NCBI GenBank assembly: GCA_020833005.1
Contig: JAJHRD010000006.1
Coordinates: 1-64,000 of the forward strand
Origin: Candidatus Methanomethylicota archaeon
GTDB lineage: Archaea; Thermoproteota; Methanomethylicia; Culexarchaeales; Culexarchaeaceae
Direction: 5' to 3'
DNA: 64,000 nt
Positions 33,884 to 43,203 of the stretch are shown here, in pieces (within the stretch, counting starts at the first letter, position 1; each line of letters begins with the position of its first letter). The notes beneath the pieces were generated by a model. That model had not been told where the DNA came from, made no database searches, and was given only the letters and a program-made list of their open reading frames with translations. The position numbers and the translations under genes are program-made.

Positions 33884-34555
33884 GTGTCTGTTGTAATCTC
33901 CCCTGAGGTTAAGAGTGTCTTTCCAGATATACGTTTATGTTCAGCTTTAATTAGAGGGTTGCATGTTGATGAGCATAATTCATCTCTTGATTTGGAGGTT
34001 AGGAGGGTTGAGGAGGATTTTAGACGTAGATTATCCCTTGATGCTCTTAAGGATTACGGTAATGTTAGGGCTTATAGGGATTTCTATTGGCGTATTGGCA
34101 TAGATCCCACTAAGCAGAGGCCTGCTGCTGAAGCTTTAATTAGGAGGGTTTTGCAGGGGAAGTCTATTCCAAGGATAAATGTGGCTGTTGATTCTATAAA
34201 TTTGGCTTCAATGATGTTTGTTGTATCTATAGCGGCATATGATTATGATAAGGTTGTGGGTAAAGTTGTTTTGAGATGGTCTAGGGATGGTGAGCTTTTC
34301 ATGGGTATTGGTGATGTGGAGGCTAAGCCTATCCCTAGACAGCTGGTTTTAGCTGATGATGAGAAGATACTTGGCTTGTATCCGCATAGGGATTCTGAGC
34401 TTTCAAAGATAACCCTATCCACTAGGAATGTTCTTCTCATTTCATGTGGTGTGCCTGGGGTTTCACTGGATTCTCTACGTAATGCCATTATCTTCGCTTG
34501 GAAGCTTCTTGAAGATTATTGTGGGGGTAAATGTGAATGGTTTGATTGCATTTGA
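33884..34555 (+). CDS. B3/B4 tRNA-binding domain protein
   Basis: A 223-residue protein of the B3/B4 family, the editing domain of phenylalanyl-tRNA synthetase beta chain found alone. It is recognised by DFYWRIGIDPTKQRPAAEALIRRVLQGKSIPRIN, here split in description: WRIGIDPTKQRPA and LIRRVLQGKSIPRIN, followed by VDSINLASM. Stand-alone members are widespread in archaea and bacteria; aminoacyl-tRNA editing or free amino-acid binding is suspected but not proven. TATA-like sequence precedes GTG/TTG start; the last 40 bases overlap the convergent MTHFS-like gene. Confidence 0.85.
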   Translation: MSVVISPEVKSVFPDIRLCSALIRGLHVDEHNSSLDLEVRRVEEDFRRRLSLDALKDYGNVRAYRDFYWRIGIDPTKQRPAAEALIRRVLQGKSIPRINVAVDSINLASMMFVVSIAAYDYDKVVGKVVLRWSRDGELFMGIGDVEAKPIPRQLVLADDEKILGLYPHRDSELSKITLSTRNVLLISCGVPGVSLDSLRNAIIFAWKLLEDYCGGKCEWFDCI

Positions 34556-35280
34556 TTCCTCCTCATCCAAAGCTCCTTTAATATTGGTATGCTTGAAATC
34601 TTCTCTTCCTCCATTAAATCCCAGTATATGCCCTTAGGCTTCTCTCTAACCCTATTCGTTTTAATTATTCTTGTAGGGGTTATTATCATATCCACTGGAA
34701 CATCGTATGGTTCAACTTTGAACTCGTAATCCACAACTTGTATATCATGTACTGTTGTAACTACAGGTGTATCCTCCGACACTTTACCATACTCCCTCAT
34801 TAAACCCCACTCTATTTCTGAGTATCCCTCCCCCTTCCCAATTCTATCCCCATTCATATTTACAGCTACGCTTCCAACAACTACTAGATCTATTTTTGGT
34901 ATGTCTTTTGGATCTGTCTTCAACCCATATTGGAAGCCTCCCTTTATTGTGGATGCATAGTCGTAGAGTCTTTCATCTATTCTCTTAGGGTCTAGTTTTA
35001 GGAATCCATTTGAGATTCTTGGTGTTGGCATTATGAGGGTTTTCCCATGCATTAAAGCATATCTTCTCACGGGTCTTTGGGGTGAATCCGGGTTTACCTT
35101 TACAACTTCAGCCTTCTTCCATAGATCCAGTTGTATTAGATTTTTTGCAGCTTCCTCTGCTCCTATGAAGTTTGGTATTCTACCATATGCCCCTGGGAAT
35201 AATGCGATTCCAGTTTCCGTCATCTTCCTCCATATTTCGTTTCTAATTTCCTCCTTCGTCATCTGCTTATCCTTCTTCAT
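34516..35280 (-). CDS. 5-formyltetrahydrofolate cyclo-ligase family protein
   Basis: A 254-residue MTHFS-fold protein. The C-terminal half has VVGSVAVNMNGDRIGKGEGYSEIEW, matching the nucleotide and folate site GRGGGYYDR of the family in altered form, and TTVHDIQVV. The N-terminal KKEEIRNEIWRKM is like the lysine/arginine ATP-binding helix. Archaeal forms and human MTHFSD diverge from the true enzyme, so 5-formyl-tetrahydrofolate conversion is uncertain, especially in an organism that may use tetrahydromethanopterin. It starts two bases after the stop of the M28 peptidase gene and its 3' end overlaps the B3/B4 gene by 40 bases. Confidence 0.8.
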   Translation of the reverse strand: MKKDKQMTKEEIRNEIWRKMTETGIALFPGAYGRIPNFIGAEEAAKNLIQLDLWKKAEVVKVNPDSPQRPVRRYALMHGKTLIMPTPRISNGFLKLDPKRIDERLYDYASTIKGGFQYGLKTDPKDIPKIDLVVVGSVAVNMNGDRIGKGEGYSEIEWGLMREYGKVSEDTPVVTTVHDIQVVDYEFKVEPYDVPVDMIITPTRIIKTNRVREKPKGIYWDLMEEEKISSIPILKELWMRRNQMQSNHSHLPPQ

Positions 35281-35281
35281 T

Positions 35282-37081
35282 TCAAATTACCCTTAATGAT
35301 AATTCCACAATTCTTATGGAGTTGTTTAATGCATCTAGAATCTTCTTCCTATCCCTAAGTATCTTTGTTTCCCATAGTCTAATTTCATCACTTCTACCCT
35401 TCACTTCCATTATCTTGTTTACGGATTTGTATAGTATTGGTATTGGTTTTCCAGTTAGGTAGTATCCGTATGGATCGTAATCGTATCTTCCAGCTTCCGT
35501 CATTATGATGTTTGATAGTTCATGGCTTATCCTCATTAGAGCTTTGTTTACTATTTCAGCTTTAACTTCAACTTTCTCCATGAACCCACTCTCTTCACCT
35601 TCCTCTTCAATTTCCCTTGCAGCTTCCTCAAGCTTCCCCACAAGCTTCAACAATGTTTCACATCTCTCCACAGTATCGCCTATACTTATACTAGTCGTCT
35701 TCTTAATGGTTTCATCATAATTCTTTAAGTTGGTTAATAGCGTTTTTACAAGTTCTCCTTCATTGTATGGTATTATCAGTTTATTGCATAATCTTAGTAT
35801 TAGTTTTATGTAGAATTTCATGTGCATTTGGTAGAGTTCTGGATCTAACTTGTCTATGGTGTCTGCTTCACTATGTATCCATGGACTTAAACTTGCATAA
35901 TTCAGTTCCCTCAACTTTTCCTCAGTGTATTCTGTGCTGAATGATATGTATGGTACTCCAATCCCCATGAAGGATTCATCTCCACCCATGTATGGTTGTT
36001 TCCAAACCCCACTCCTACCCCAAACTTCTTCAACTATTTTCAATGTGAAGTCTTTTAATTCAATTGAGCATCTGACCGTTGGGATTTCAGTTCCAATTAT
36101 TCCGGGATTATCTATGTTTACGTATGCAATGCAGTTTTCATCTATCATGTTCCAGTACGTGTCAACAAACCATGCGGATCCAGCTGCTTCAGCTATTTCA
36201 TGTCCATCCCAGAATCCAAATATTATATTCCTCCTCAACTCCCCCTTACGTTTAGCTAGTACTCTGGCTATTTCCATCATCATTGCATTTCCACTTGAAT
36301 TGCATATTGCAGTTTTACCCCAAGCCTCCAAGTGTCCCCCAACAACTATGAAATCCTTCCTTTGCAAGCCTAAATCAGCCATGGGTTGTGTTGCCATTAC
36401 CCATAGGTTTTCTGAAGCACCTCTAAGCCAAACCTTCACTTTCCCATGTTCCTTCAATAGCTTTTTGAGGTATTCCCCTGCAGCTCTAGTTATGCTTATG
36501 ACCGTTATCTTGGGTATCCTCTCCCATCCTTCTGGTGTGGGGTTCCCCCAAACTGATTTCACAGCCCCCTTCTGTATTACTGGATTGTCCATGGCACCCC
36601 AATTCATTATTACAAGTGCTTTTGCCCCCTTTTCATATGCTATTCTGGCTTTTTCAGGTCTTGGTGGACTCCAACTCATTTCCACTAGTACTATCTTCCC
36701 CCTAACATCTATTCCCTCGTAATCTTCGTATCCTCCAGCCCCCGCATATATCAGCTCTCCAGTTATTCCCTCCATTAGGGTTGACATTATATGTCCACAT
36801 GGCTTTGCTTCTATAACCCTTTGTTCAGGTTCTATCACCTTCATTAATGCATCTTTTGGGTAGCTGTGATATATTGGGAATTTATCAATCCAAGTTTTCA
36901 AGCCGTACTCGGATAGTTTCTCAATTATGTATTTTGCCGCCTTTTCAATTTCCATACTTCCAGCAATTCTCTCACCAACTTCTTCAACTAGGAATTTTAT
37001 GTGTTTGAAAGCCTTTTCTATAGAGGCTTCCCCAATTATTTCCTCTTCCAGTTTCCTCATTTCTTCATTCCACATACACAT
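35282..37081 (-). CDS. M28 family aminopeptidase with PA domain
   Basis: A 599-residue zinc peptidase. Residues about 25-75 (GERIAGSMEIEKAAKYIIEKL) are the standard entry, a PA (protease-associated) insert spans about 120-225, and the M28 metal site is VVGGHLEAWG with DGHEIAEAAGSAWFVD and, later, WIHSEADTIDKLDP. A C-terminal helical region after 480 has no recognised motif. No signal peptide is evident. It would release N-terminal amino acids from peptides. The MTHFS-like gene follows immediately. A GHLE in place of the usual GHYD changes the first metal-ligand context and deserves attention. Confidence 0.87.
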   Translation of the reverse strand: MCMWNEEMRKLEEEIIGEASIEKAFKHIKFLVEEVGERIAGSMEIEKAAKYIIEKLSEYGLKTWIDKFPIYHSYPKDALMKVIEPEQRVIEAKPCGHIMSTLMEGITGELIYAGAGGYEDYEGIDVRGKIVLVEMSWSPPRPEKARIAYEKGAKALVIMNWGAMDNPVIQKGAVKSVWGNPTPEGWERIPKITVISITRAAGEYLKKLLKEHGKVKVWLRGASENLWVMATQPMADLGLQRKDFIVVGGHLEAWGKTAICNSSGNAMMMEIARVLAKRKGELRRNIIFGFWDGHEIAEAAGSAWFVDTYWNMIDENCIAYVNIDNPGIIGTEIPTVRCSIELKDFTLKIVEEVWGRSGVWKQPYMGGDESFMGIGVPYISFSTEYTEEKLRELNYASLSPWIHSEADTIDKLDPELYQMHMKFYIKLILRLCNKLIIPYNEGELVKTLLTNLKNYDETIKKTTSISIGDTVERCETLLKLVGKLEEAAREIEEEGEESGFMEKVEVKAEIVNKALMRISHELSNIIMTEAGRYDYDPYGYYLTGKPIPILYKSVNKIMEVKGRSDEIRLWETKILRDRKKILDALNNSIRIVELSLRVI

Positions 37082-37138
37082 TAACTTCTATGAATAGCTT
37101 CATATAATGATTACCACAGATGTTTATGTGGTGTCAGC

Positions 37139-38515
37139 ATGTCTCATAGTGAATTGGTTAAAGCTATAGATGAATCTTCTTCGGAAATAGTTTCCTTCCT
37201 TAGATCCATAATTAGGTTTAATACTGTTAATCCACCTGGAAATGAGCTCCCCCTAGCTCAGTATATATGTGATTACATGTCCCGTGAGGGGGTTGAATGT
37301 GAGGTTATTGAGTCTGGGGATGGTAGGGGGAATGTGATTGCAAGACTTCCCGGTGAAGATGATTCTAAACGCCTCCTATACCTTTCACATTTGGATGTTG
37401 TCCCAGCAGTTAATGCTTCACTTTGGAGTCATGATCCATTCTCCGGTGATGTTGAGGGTGATTGGATATATGGTAGGGGTGCATTGGATTGCAAGAGCCT
37501 TGTTACCGCTGAAGCCTTCTCCCTAATAATGCTTAAACGTTTGGGGATTAAGCCGAAATACACGTTGATATTTGCTTCCACAGCGGATGAAGAGGCTGGT
37601 GGCTGGAGGGGGGTTGGGTGGATTGTATCGAAATTTCCGGAGAAGGTTAAGGCTGATTATGTGATAAATGAGGGTGGTGGTTTAGCCATTAGGGGGAGGG
37701 GTGGTAGAGTCATCTATTTGGTGGATGTATGTGAGAAGGGGTATTGCAATGTTAAGATTAAGGTTTCAGGTAAGGGTGGGCATTCTTCAACTCCATATAC
37801 AACTGGGAATGCATTGTACTTGATGGGTCTCATCATTAAGAAGCTTTATGAATATGAACCCCCAACGTACAAGTTTAGCTTGGTGGAGGAATGCATTAAG
37901 AGTGTTTTTGAGGGGATTGCTGGGCTACCTGGATCCATTATTGCACGAATGATATTTTCACCCATGCGTCCATTGGCAATGGCTCTCCTCTCAAAATTTA
38001 ACCCTAACATCACTAGATTTCTCAAATCACTCATGGGTTTAACTATTGCTCCAACCATTGCTAAGAGTGGTGAGAAGGAGAATGTTATTCCAAGCTATGC
38101 TGAGTTGGTGGTGAATTGTAGGCTTCTACCTGGTCAAGATGATAAGTATGTTTTATCTGTAGTTAGGGATGCATTATCTGGTATTGGTGGATTTGAAATT
38201 GAGAGTTTAGGTTGGTTTCCAGCTTCCTATTCCGATATTGATTTGAAATTCTTCAATTCCATGGAGTCCACCTTAAAACTGTTAATGCCAAAAGTTGATG
38301 TTAAGTTGGCGCCATTCGTAATGCCCGGCTCTTCTGATAGTAGGTTTCTGCGTAGTCTTGGAGCTAAGGTTTATGGCTTTTCACCTATGAATCCAAATCT
38401 AAATTATGTTGAGTTGATGAATTTGGCTCATGGAGTTAATGAGAAGATTGATGTTAATAGCTTGTTGCTTTCAACGAAGTTTTTAGCAATCCTCCCCATA
38501 ACCATGAACATTTAA
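37139..38515 (+). CDS. M20/M25/M40 peptidase (ArgE/DapE superfamily)
   Basis: A 458-residue metallopeptidase or deacylase with FNTVNPPGNE, YLSHLDVVPA, GRGALDCKSLVTAEA, STADEEAGGWRGVGWIV and the lid domain motif GKGGHSSTPYT; VMPGSSDSRFLR and MNLAHGVNE hold the last ligands. It resembles the Pep20/M20 group acting on N-acyl-amino acids or di/tripeptides. Compared with DapE it has an extra hydrophobic stretch SIIARMIFSPMRPLAMALLS near 280, possibly contacting a membrane. ATGTCTCATAGTG start. Its 3' end overlaps the C-GCAxxG gene by 33 bases. Confidence 0.88.
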   Translation: MSHSELVKAIDESSSEIVSFLRSIIRFNTVNPPGNELPLAQYICDYMSREGVECEVIESGDGRGNVIARLPGEDDSKRLLYLSHLDVVPAVNASLWSHDPFSGDVEGDWIYGRGALDCKSLVTAEAFSLIMLKRLGIKPKYTLIFASTADEEAGGWRGVGWIVSKFPEKVKADYVINEGGGLAIRGRGGRVIYLVDVCEKGYCNVKIKVSGKGGHSSTPYTTGNALYLMGLIIKKLYEYEPPTYKFSLVEECIKSVFEGIAGLPGSIIARMIFSPMRPLAMALLSKFNPNITRFLKSLMGLTIAPTIAKSGEKENVIPSYAELVVNCRLLPGQDDKYVLSVVRDALSGIGGFEIESLGWFPASYSDIDLKFFNSMESTLKLLMPKVDVKLAPFVMPGSSDSRFLRSLGAKVYGFSPMNPNLNYVELMNLAHGVNEKIDVNSLLLSTKFLAILPITMNI

Positions 38516-38977
38516 GCCTTCACCTTCATTCAGAATTCCCATTAGAATGTTTATTACGTCTTTAACGAATTTCATGCAAAACCTCTCCTTAACTTTTTCC
38601 ACTCTAAATTTCTCCCTATCTTCAGCTCTACTCAGCTTTAATCCTATGAGTTTTTCGCAATCTATCTCCCCATTCCTATTCTTGAATTCCATTATCAGTT
38701 TCTGCACTTTCCCTATGCATTTCTCGTATCTTTCTGTGTCATTTGGGTTTGATCTACCATAAATTAATCCGATAATCATAATTCCCCCACTTATGGCTCC
38801 ACATACATCCCCCATCCTACCAATTCCTGCGGAGAATCCTGTGGCTATTTTTGGGATAATATTTGTTTCGATCTTTAGGTATTTGCTCATGGCCAATACA
38901 ATGGATTCTGAGCATGTGTATCCTAAGCTCATGTTACTTAGCGCTTCTTCCACAACATTCTCCTCATCCCCTTTCAT
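38483..38977 (-). CDS. C-GCAxxG-C-C family redox protein
   Basis: A 164-residue protein of the C_GCAxxG_C_C family: GYTCSESI carries the first cysteine, GDVCGAISGGIMIIGL is the GCAxxG-type motif, and Cys in YEKCIGK, IDCEKLIG and ERFCMKFV provide the remaining thiols. Members are small redox or metal-binding proteins of unknown function, often near oxidoreductases. The first GCAxxG cysteine pattern reads C-G-A-I-S-G-G. No signal peptide. It is monocistronic and convergent with the M20 gene, so context does not help. Confidence 0.8.
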   Translation of the reverse strand: MKGDEENVVEEALSNMSLGYTCSESIVLAMSKYLKIETNIIPKIATGFSAGIGRMGDVCGAISGGIMIIGLIYGRSNPNDTERYEKCIGKVQKLIMEFKNRNGEIDCEKLIGLKLSRAEDREKFRVEKVKERFCMKFVKDVINILMGILNEGEGLNVHGYGEDC

Positions 38978-39017
38978 CGTCCCCCACCATAATGCATGTG
39001 TAGTTAATTATAATTAG

Positions 39018-39025
39018 TTTTAAGG
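39018..39025 (+). promoter_or_regulatory. TATA box for tldD
   Basis: TTTTAAGG begins 30 bases before the tldD ATG at 39048; there is no Shine-Dalgarno sequence in between, so a leaderless message is likely. A second AT-rich stretch GATATATTTT (39025-39034) is an alternative. Confidence 0.4.
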
Positions 39026-39047
39026 ATATATTTTGTTTTGATCTGTT

Positions 39048-40439
39048 ATGTCCCAGTTAAGTGATGTTTTGAGTATTATGGATGAAGCCTTCAAGGGAGG
39101 GGTTGAGTCGGATTTCACTGAGATTAGGTTTCATAGGAGGCGTGAATTATCGGTTCTCGTTAGGAATGGGGAGGTGGAGAGGGTTGGCGGAGGATCTATT
39201 TCAGGTTTCTGTGCTAGGAGTCTTGTTAATGGTGTGTGGGGCTTTTCATCCACAACGGAAATCTCCAGTAGTGGTGTTAAATCCATCATTGAATCTTCAG
39301 TGAAGTCTGCTAAAGCTCTCATTGGGCGTAGTGTTAGGAGGGTTCAATTGAAGGATAGGAAGACTTTTAGGGATACCTATATTACGCCGATGAAGAAGGA
39401 TCCATTGAATTTGAATGTTGAGGATATGGTTAAGGAGTGTCTTGAAGTTCATAAGTTCATTAGAAGCATATCCCCACTAATAACCTTAGACTCCATTAGC
39501 ATGGGCGTTATCGACGATTACCATGTATACTCCAGTAGTGATGGCTCCTTCATAATTCAGAGGATTGTTAGATGTTCTGGTGGATGTTCCGTTACGGCTA
39601 GGGAAGCTGGGAACATTGCCACTGGATATGAGAGTGTTGGAGCTCAATCTGGTATGGAGATATTTGAGGAAACACCATTAATTGGAGCCGCTGAAATTGC
39701 AGCTAAACGTGCCGTTAGGCTTGTGAATGCAAAGCTTCCTAAGGGGGGCTTTCATAAGGTAGTCTTAGATAAGGATATAGTTGGTTTATTGGCGCATGAA
39801 GCTGTAGGTCATACTGCTGAAGCTGATCTAGTTTATTCTGGAAGCTACCTTTCTGGGAAGATTGGTGTGAAGATAGTTTCCCCACTGATAACATTAGTTG
39901 ATGATGGTAGGTTTGAGAGGGGGTTTGGAACTGTGATGTATGATGATGAAGGTACACCCACACAGAAAACGGTCATAATTGATAAGGGGGTTTGTAGTGG
40001 ATACCTGCATTCTAGGGAGACTGCTTATGAAATGGGTTTTGAGCCCACTGGGAATGCTAGGGCTTGGACTTTTGAATATGACCCAATAATTAGGATGAGG
40101 AACACGTACATTGAAGCTGGGGATTATGAATTTGAGGAGTTGCTTGAAGATGTAGACTATGGTTATCTACTCATTGGTGGTAGGGGTGGTCAAGCTGATT
40201 CAACTGGTGAGTTCATGTTTGGTGTTCAAGAAGTTGTTGAGATAAAGAATGGTGAGCTTGGTGAGCATTATAGGGGGGTTACAATTAGCGGTAATGCCTT
40301 TGAAGTTTTAAGTCTCGTTGATGCTGTTGGGAAGGATTTTGCTTTGAGGAGGGGGATGTGTGGTAAGGAGCAACCAAACTTTGTTGGTATGGGTGGACCA
40401 AGCCTTAGGACTAAGATAATTGTGGGTGGAGGGAGGTGA
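39048..40439 (+). CDS. tldD: TldD metallopeptidase subunit
   Basis: TldD and TldE form a heteromeric peptidase that degrades unfolded or modified peptides; in bacteria it matures microcin B17 and antitoxins. The active subunit motif HEAVGHTAEAD (His250, Glu251, His255) is intact, along with VSPLITLVDDGR, GYLHSRETA and the C-terminal GGRGGQADSTGEF. Length, 463 residues, is normal. It is the first gene of a two-gene operon with the tldE/pmbA gene 7 bases downstream. No modified-peptide precursor gene is recognised nearby. Confidence 0.95.
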   Translation: MSQLSDVLSIMDEAFKGGVESDFTEIRFHRRRELSVLVRNGEVERVGGGSISGFCARSLVNGVWGFSSTTEISSSGVKSIIESSVKSAKALIGRSVRRVQLKDRKTFRDTYITPMKKDPLNLNVEDMVKECLEVHKFIRSISPLITLDSISMGVIDDYHVYSSSDGSFIIQRIVRCSGGCSVTAREAGNIATGYESVGAQSGMEIFEETPLIGAAEIAAKRAVRLVNAKLPKGGFHKVVLDKDIVGLLAHEAVGHTAEADLVYSGSYLSGKIGVKIVSPLITLVDDGRFERGFGTVMYDDEGTPTQKTVIIDKGVCSGYLHSRETAYEMGFEPTGNARAWTFEYDPIIRMRNTYIEAGDYEFEELLEDVDYGYLLIGGRGGQADSTGEFMFGVQEVVEIKNGELGEHYRGVTISGNAFEVLSLVDAVGKDFALRRGMCGKEQPNFVGMGGPSLRTKIIVGGGR

Positions 40440-40446
40440 ATGCAAA

Positions 40447-41793
40447 ATGCCTTCAACCTTTGAGATAGCTGAGAAGGCTGTTAGAATCACTTGTAATATG
40501 GGTGCAAATGAAGCTGAAGCCTACGTGGAGCGTAGCAAGGTTTTAGAGGTGTTCTTGGAGCGTAATGACTTCAAAACCGTTAGGGTTAAATGGCATGCTG
40601 GTATAGGCATTAGAGCAATATACAATAAGAAGGTTGGCTTCTCATATGCTTCAAGCTTAACATCCTCAAGTGTAGAGGAAGTTTGTAGAGAGGCTTTCAA
40701 GAATGCTAAGCTTTCACCTGAATTGAAGGATTGGGTTTCACTGCCAAGTCCAATGCCTCTACCAAAAGTTGAAGGCACCTTCTGCAATGAAATTGCCAAC
40801 ATCTCTGAATCGCAGCTTGTGGATCTCGCCAAGAGGGGGTATGAAGCTATATTTGAAGCTGATAAGAGGGCTAGATGTGATGATGGCAAGATATCTGCAG
40901 TTGTTGAGGAGACTGTTATAGCTAATAGTAATGGTATCCTCGTTGGAGAGGAGGGGACTGCGATAAGTGGTTATATTGTTTGTGTGGCTTCTGAAGCTGG
41001 TAAAACTTCAAGCTTCGCCACTAGTAGTGGTAATGCTAGGATGTTATCACAATTTAAACCTGAAGACATTGGGCGTGAAGCTGCATTACTTGCAGTTAGA
41101 TCTCTTAATCCACGTAAAATTGAATCCTTTAAGGGTAAAGTGTTGCTGGAATGGATGCCAGTTACAAGCATAATACTCCCAGTAATTGGGTTTAGTGTTA
41201 ATGCTGACATGGTTCAGAGGAAGAGTAGCTTATGGGCTGGGAAGATTGGTGAAAGGGTGTGTTCAAGCAATATTAGTATTGTGGATGATGGAACTCTTCC
41301 GGGAGGGATGGCTACATCAAGATTTGATGATGAAGGTGTGGCTAGGAGAGTTACTCCAATAATATCCAATGGTGTTTTGAAGAGTTACCTCTACGACTCA
41401 TATACTGCATTTAAGGAGTCTAGGGAGAGTACTGGTAATGCTGGTAGAGCATCCTATGCCTCCATGCCATCAATATCATTTTCAAATGTGATTTTCAATG
41501 AGGGGGTTAAGAGCATTGATGAACTCATTTCAGAAGTGGATAGAGGCCTACTTGTTGGTAGGTTTAGTGGGAATGTAGAGCCTGCATCTGGAATATTCTC
41601 TGGAACTGTTAAGCAGAGTGTATACATTGAGAATGGTGAGGTAAAGTTTGCAGTTGAGGAGACCATGATATCTGGGAATGTATTCCAACTTTTAAGTGGA
41701 AATGTGGTTTTGGGGAAGCCTAGGAGGATGCTGGGAGGTGCACATGTCCCTCCAATATTGCTGGAAGATGTGAACATAATATCTAAAACATAA
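40447..41793 (+). CDS. pmbA: TldE/PmbA subunit
   Basis: A 448-residue partner of TldD. It shares the fold but has no HExxxH, as expected for the non-catalytic subunit. Characteristic stretches are GANEAEAYVERSKV, KWHAGIGIRAIYNKKVGFSYAS, SSLWAGKIGERV, IVDDGTLPGGMATSRFDDEG and the ending RMLGGAHVPPILLEDVNI. An upstream start at 40420 exists in frame, but ATG 40447 has GGAGGTGA 10 bases before it, inside the end of tldD, and gives MPSTFEIAEKAV. The pair is translated from one message. Confidence 0.93.
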   Translation: MPSTFEIAEKAVRITCNMGANEAEAYVERSKVLEVFLERNDFKTVRVKWHAGIGIRAIYNKKVGFSYASSLTSSSVEEVCREAFKNAKLSPELKDWVSLPSPMPLPKVEGTFCNEIANISESQLVDLAKRGYEAIFEADKRARCDDGKISAVVEETVIANSNGILVGEEGTAISGYIVCVASEAGKTSSFATSSGNARMLSQFKPEDIGREAALLAVRSLNPRKIESFKGKVLLEWMPVTSIILPVIGFSVNADMVQRKSSLWAGKIGERVCSSNISIVDDGTLPGGMATSRFDDEGVARRVTPIISNGVLKSYLYDSYTAFKESRESTGNAGRASYASMPSISFSNVIFNEGVKSIDELISEVDRGLLVGRFSGNVEPASGIFSGTVKQSVYIENGEVKFAVEETMISGNVFQLLSGNVVLGKPRRMLGGAHVPPILLEDVNIISKT

Positions 41794-41838
41794 AATTTTT
41801 CTCTCCATTAGTGGGATAGTTAATTGTAGTGTTTAGTC

Positions 41839-42321
41839 ATGTTTACAATACATATTTTGAACGTTAAGGATTGGTTTAACTTCCTAAATGAGTTTACAGC
41901 CTTCTTGAAGAGTGATGAATTTCTCAAAGCATCAAGATTTTCAGAGGTTAATTTGAAGATGCGTTTTCATGGTACTTTACTCTTGGATGTTGATGGTGTT
42001 AAGAGTGTTGGGGATTTTGAGTATTGGGATATTTATGGTGATGGTGCTCCAATAGGGTACCTTGAAGTTGCATATATGGATCAGCATTTCTTCGCCCTCT
42101 CCGTGGAGGCTATAGATGCACTTCTAAGTGATGATGAGTTGAGGGATTTCATGTTGAGTGGGGCTAGTTGGGCTTCACCAGTTGCACCAATATCCCTATC
42201 CTTAACATTTGATGTTTCTGATGATGTTAAGAGGTTAATTGGGAATTTCGTTTCAAATTATCGTGACGATTACCCAAACAATATTGCTAGGAAATTTGTT
42301 CCAAGAGCCGTTATATGCTGA
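41839..42321 (+). CDS. Hypothetical protein
   Basis: A 160-residue soluble protein that I do not recognise. Visible features are an aromatic, acidic sequence (KDWFNFLNEFTAFLKSDEFL, FEYWDIYGDGAPIGYLEVAYMDQHFF), no signal peptide, no membrane helix, one terminal cysteine and a proline-rich end. The beta-rich middle with an adjoining helix suggests a compact alpha/beta fold. It follows tldE by 45 bases on the same strand and could be a third gene of the operon, although the gap contains T-rich sequence that may terminate it. ATG at 41839 preceded by TTAGTC, no clear RBS. Confidence 0.55.
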   Translation: MFTIHILNVKDWFNFLNEFTAFLKSDEFLKASRFSEVNLKMRFHGTLLLDVDGVKSVGDFEYWDIYGDGAPIGYLEVAYMDQHFFALSVEAIDALLSDDELRDFMLSGASWASPVAPISLSLTFDVSDDVKRLIGNFVSNYRDDYPNNIARKFVPRAVIC

Positions 42322-42326
42322 TTCCA

Positions 42327-43166
42327 CTATATCTTAATCCATTTTAAACCTACCTTTTCAAGGTATCCTACTGTCATATCCCTCTGCTTCTTGTTAAGCC
42401 CCTTCCAATCTATTAGTGCATATTCCACTTTCTCATCACTCCTCTCCACGGCCATTTCAATTTCCCTTACAGTTATTTTGTCGTATACGTATTCTGGTAC
42501 TATGTGTCCAATGGCGTATTCTGTTTCAAGGGTTTTCTTGGTGAATGATGGTGCATAGTGAGGGCCTCCAAACCCAGCGGCTATTTTGAATCCCCCCTTT
42601 TCATCAATTTCCCTTGCAACATTCATTATGGCTTCAGATACTATGTATGCTGCAGATTCATCCCTCCAATTCTCCTCCCTACTTCCAAGTTCCACGAATA
42701 TTGTTGGTGTATTATGTATGCTTGGTCCATGATGGGTTACTTCCAACCCCACCTTATATCCTTCCAACATCTTCTCATCTTTAAGTTTATTCAGCCATTT
42801 CAACATCCTCTTTATTGTTGATGGTGATGATATTGCTATGCTTCTAGGCTTTCCTCCCATACTAGTATCATCAGTCCAGTTTCCCGGGGTATGGGTTAAT
42901 AGTGCTGGTATCCCGCTTTCTGATGAATGTCTAGATGCAAATATGAATATTTTCGCTTTGAATTTTTCCTCCAAATTCTCTGCGTATATTGAGTCTTCTG
43001 GTATGTCTACGATCAATGCATCTATATCCCTATCATGGTATGCATATCCCACTCCAATGCTCTTCTCACTTAACTTATGATTCTCCAGTATTCTCATCTT
43101 TATGTTTTGTGCAGCAATATCCATTTTTGATGTGAATATTATGATTTTTGCTTCAACTTTCTGCAT
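42327..43166 (-). CDS. dtdA: D-aminoacyl-tRNA deacylase (DtdA/GEK1 type)
   Basis: A 279-residue archaeal/plant-type DTD2 enzyme that removes D-amino acids (notably D-Tyr) wrongly attached to tRNA. Family signatures are FASRHSSESGIPALLTHTPGNW, given here as RHSSESGIPALLTHTPGNW, EVTHHGPSI and GFGGPHYAPSFT, which carry the zinc-binding histidines. An ATG at 43166 is preferred to the TTG two codons earlier. Its presence fits a cell that handles D-amino acids, as the deacylase and desulfhydrase genes at 9-12 kb suggest. It lies upstream of nothing obvious and ends 5 bases from the hypothetical gene. Confidence 0.93.
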   Translation of the reverse strand: MQKVEAKIIIFTSKMDIAAQNIKMRILENHKLSEKSIGVGYAYHDRDIDALIVDIPEDSIYAENLEEKFKAKIFIFASRHSSESGIPALLTHTPGNWTDDTSMGGKPRSIAISSPSTIKRMLKWLNKLKDEKMLEGYKVGLEVTHHGPSIHNTPTIFVELGSREENWRDESAAYIVSEAIMNVAREIDEKGGFKIAAGFGGPHYAPSFTKKTLETEYAIGHIVPEYVYDKITVREIEMAVERSDEKVEYALIDWKGLNKKQRDMTVGYLEKVGLKWIKI

Positions 43167-43203
43167 TACCAATCAACTTACCACTATATTTCGATCTGTA
43201 AAT

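Noticed and set aside
35925-36722. 265-codon frame opposite the M28 peptidase gene
   Set aside because: Fully antisense to a conserved peptidase, no motif, typical antisense composition.
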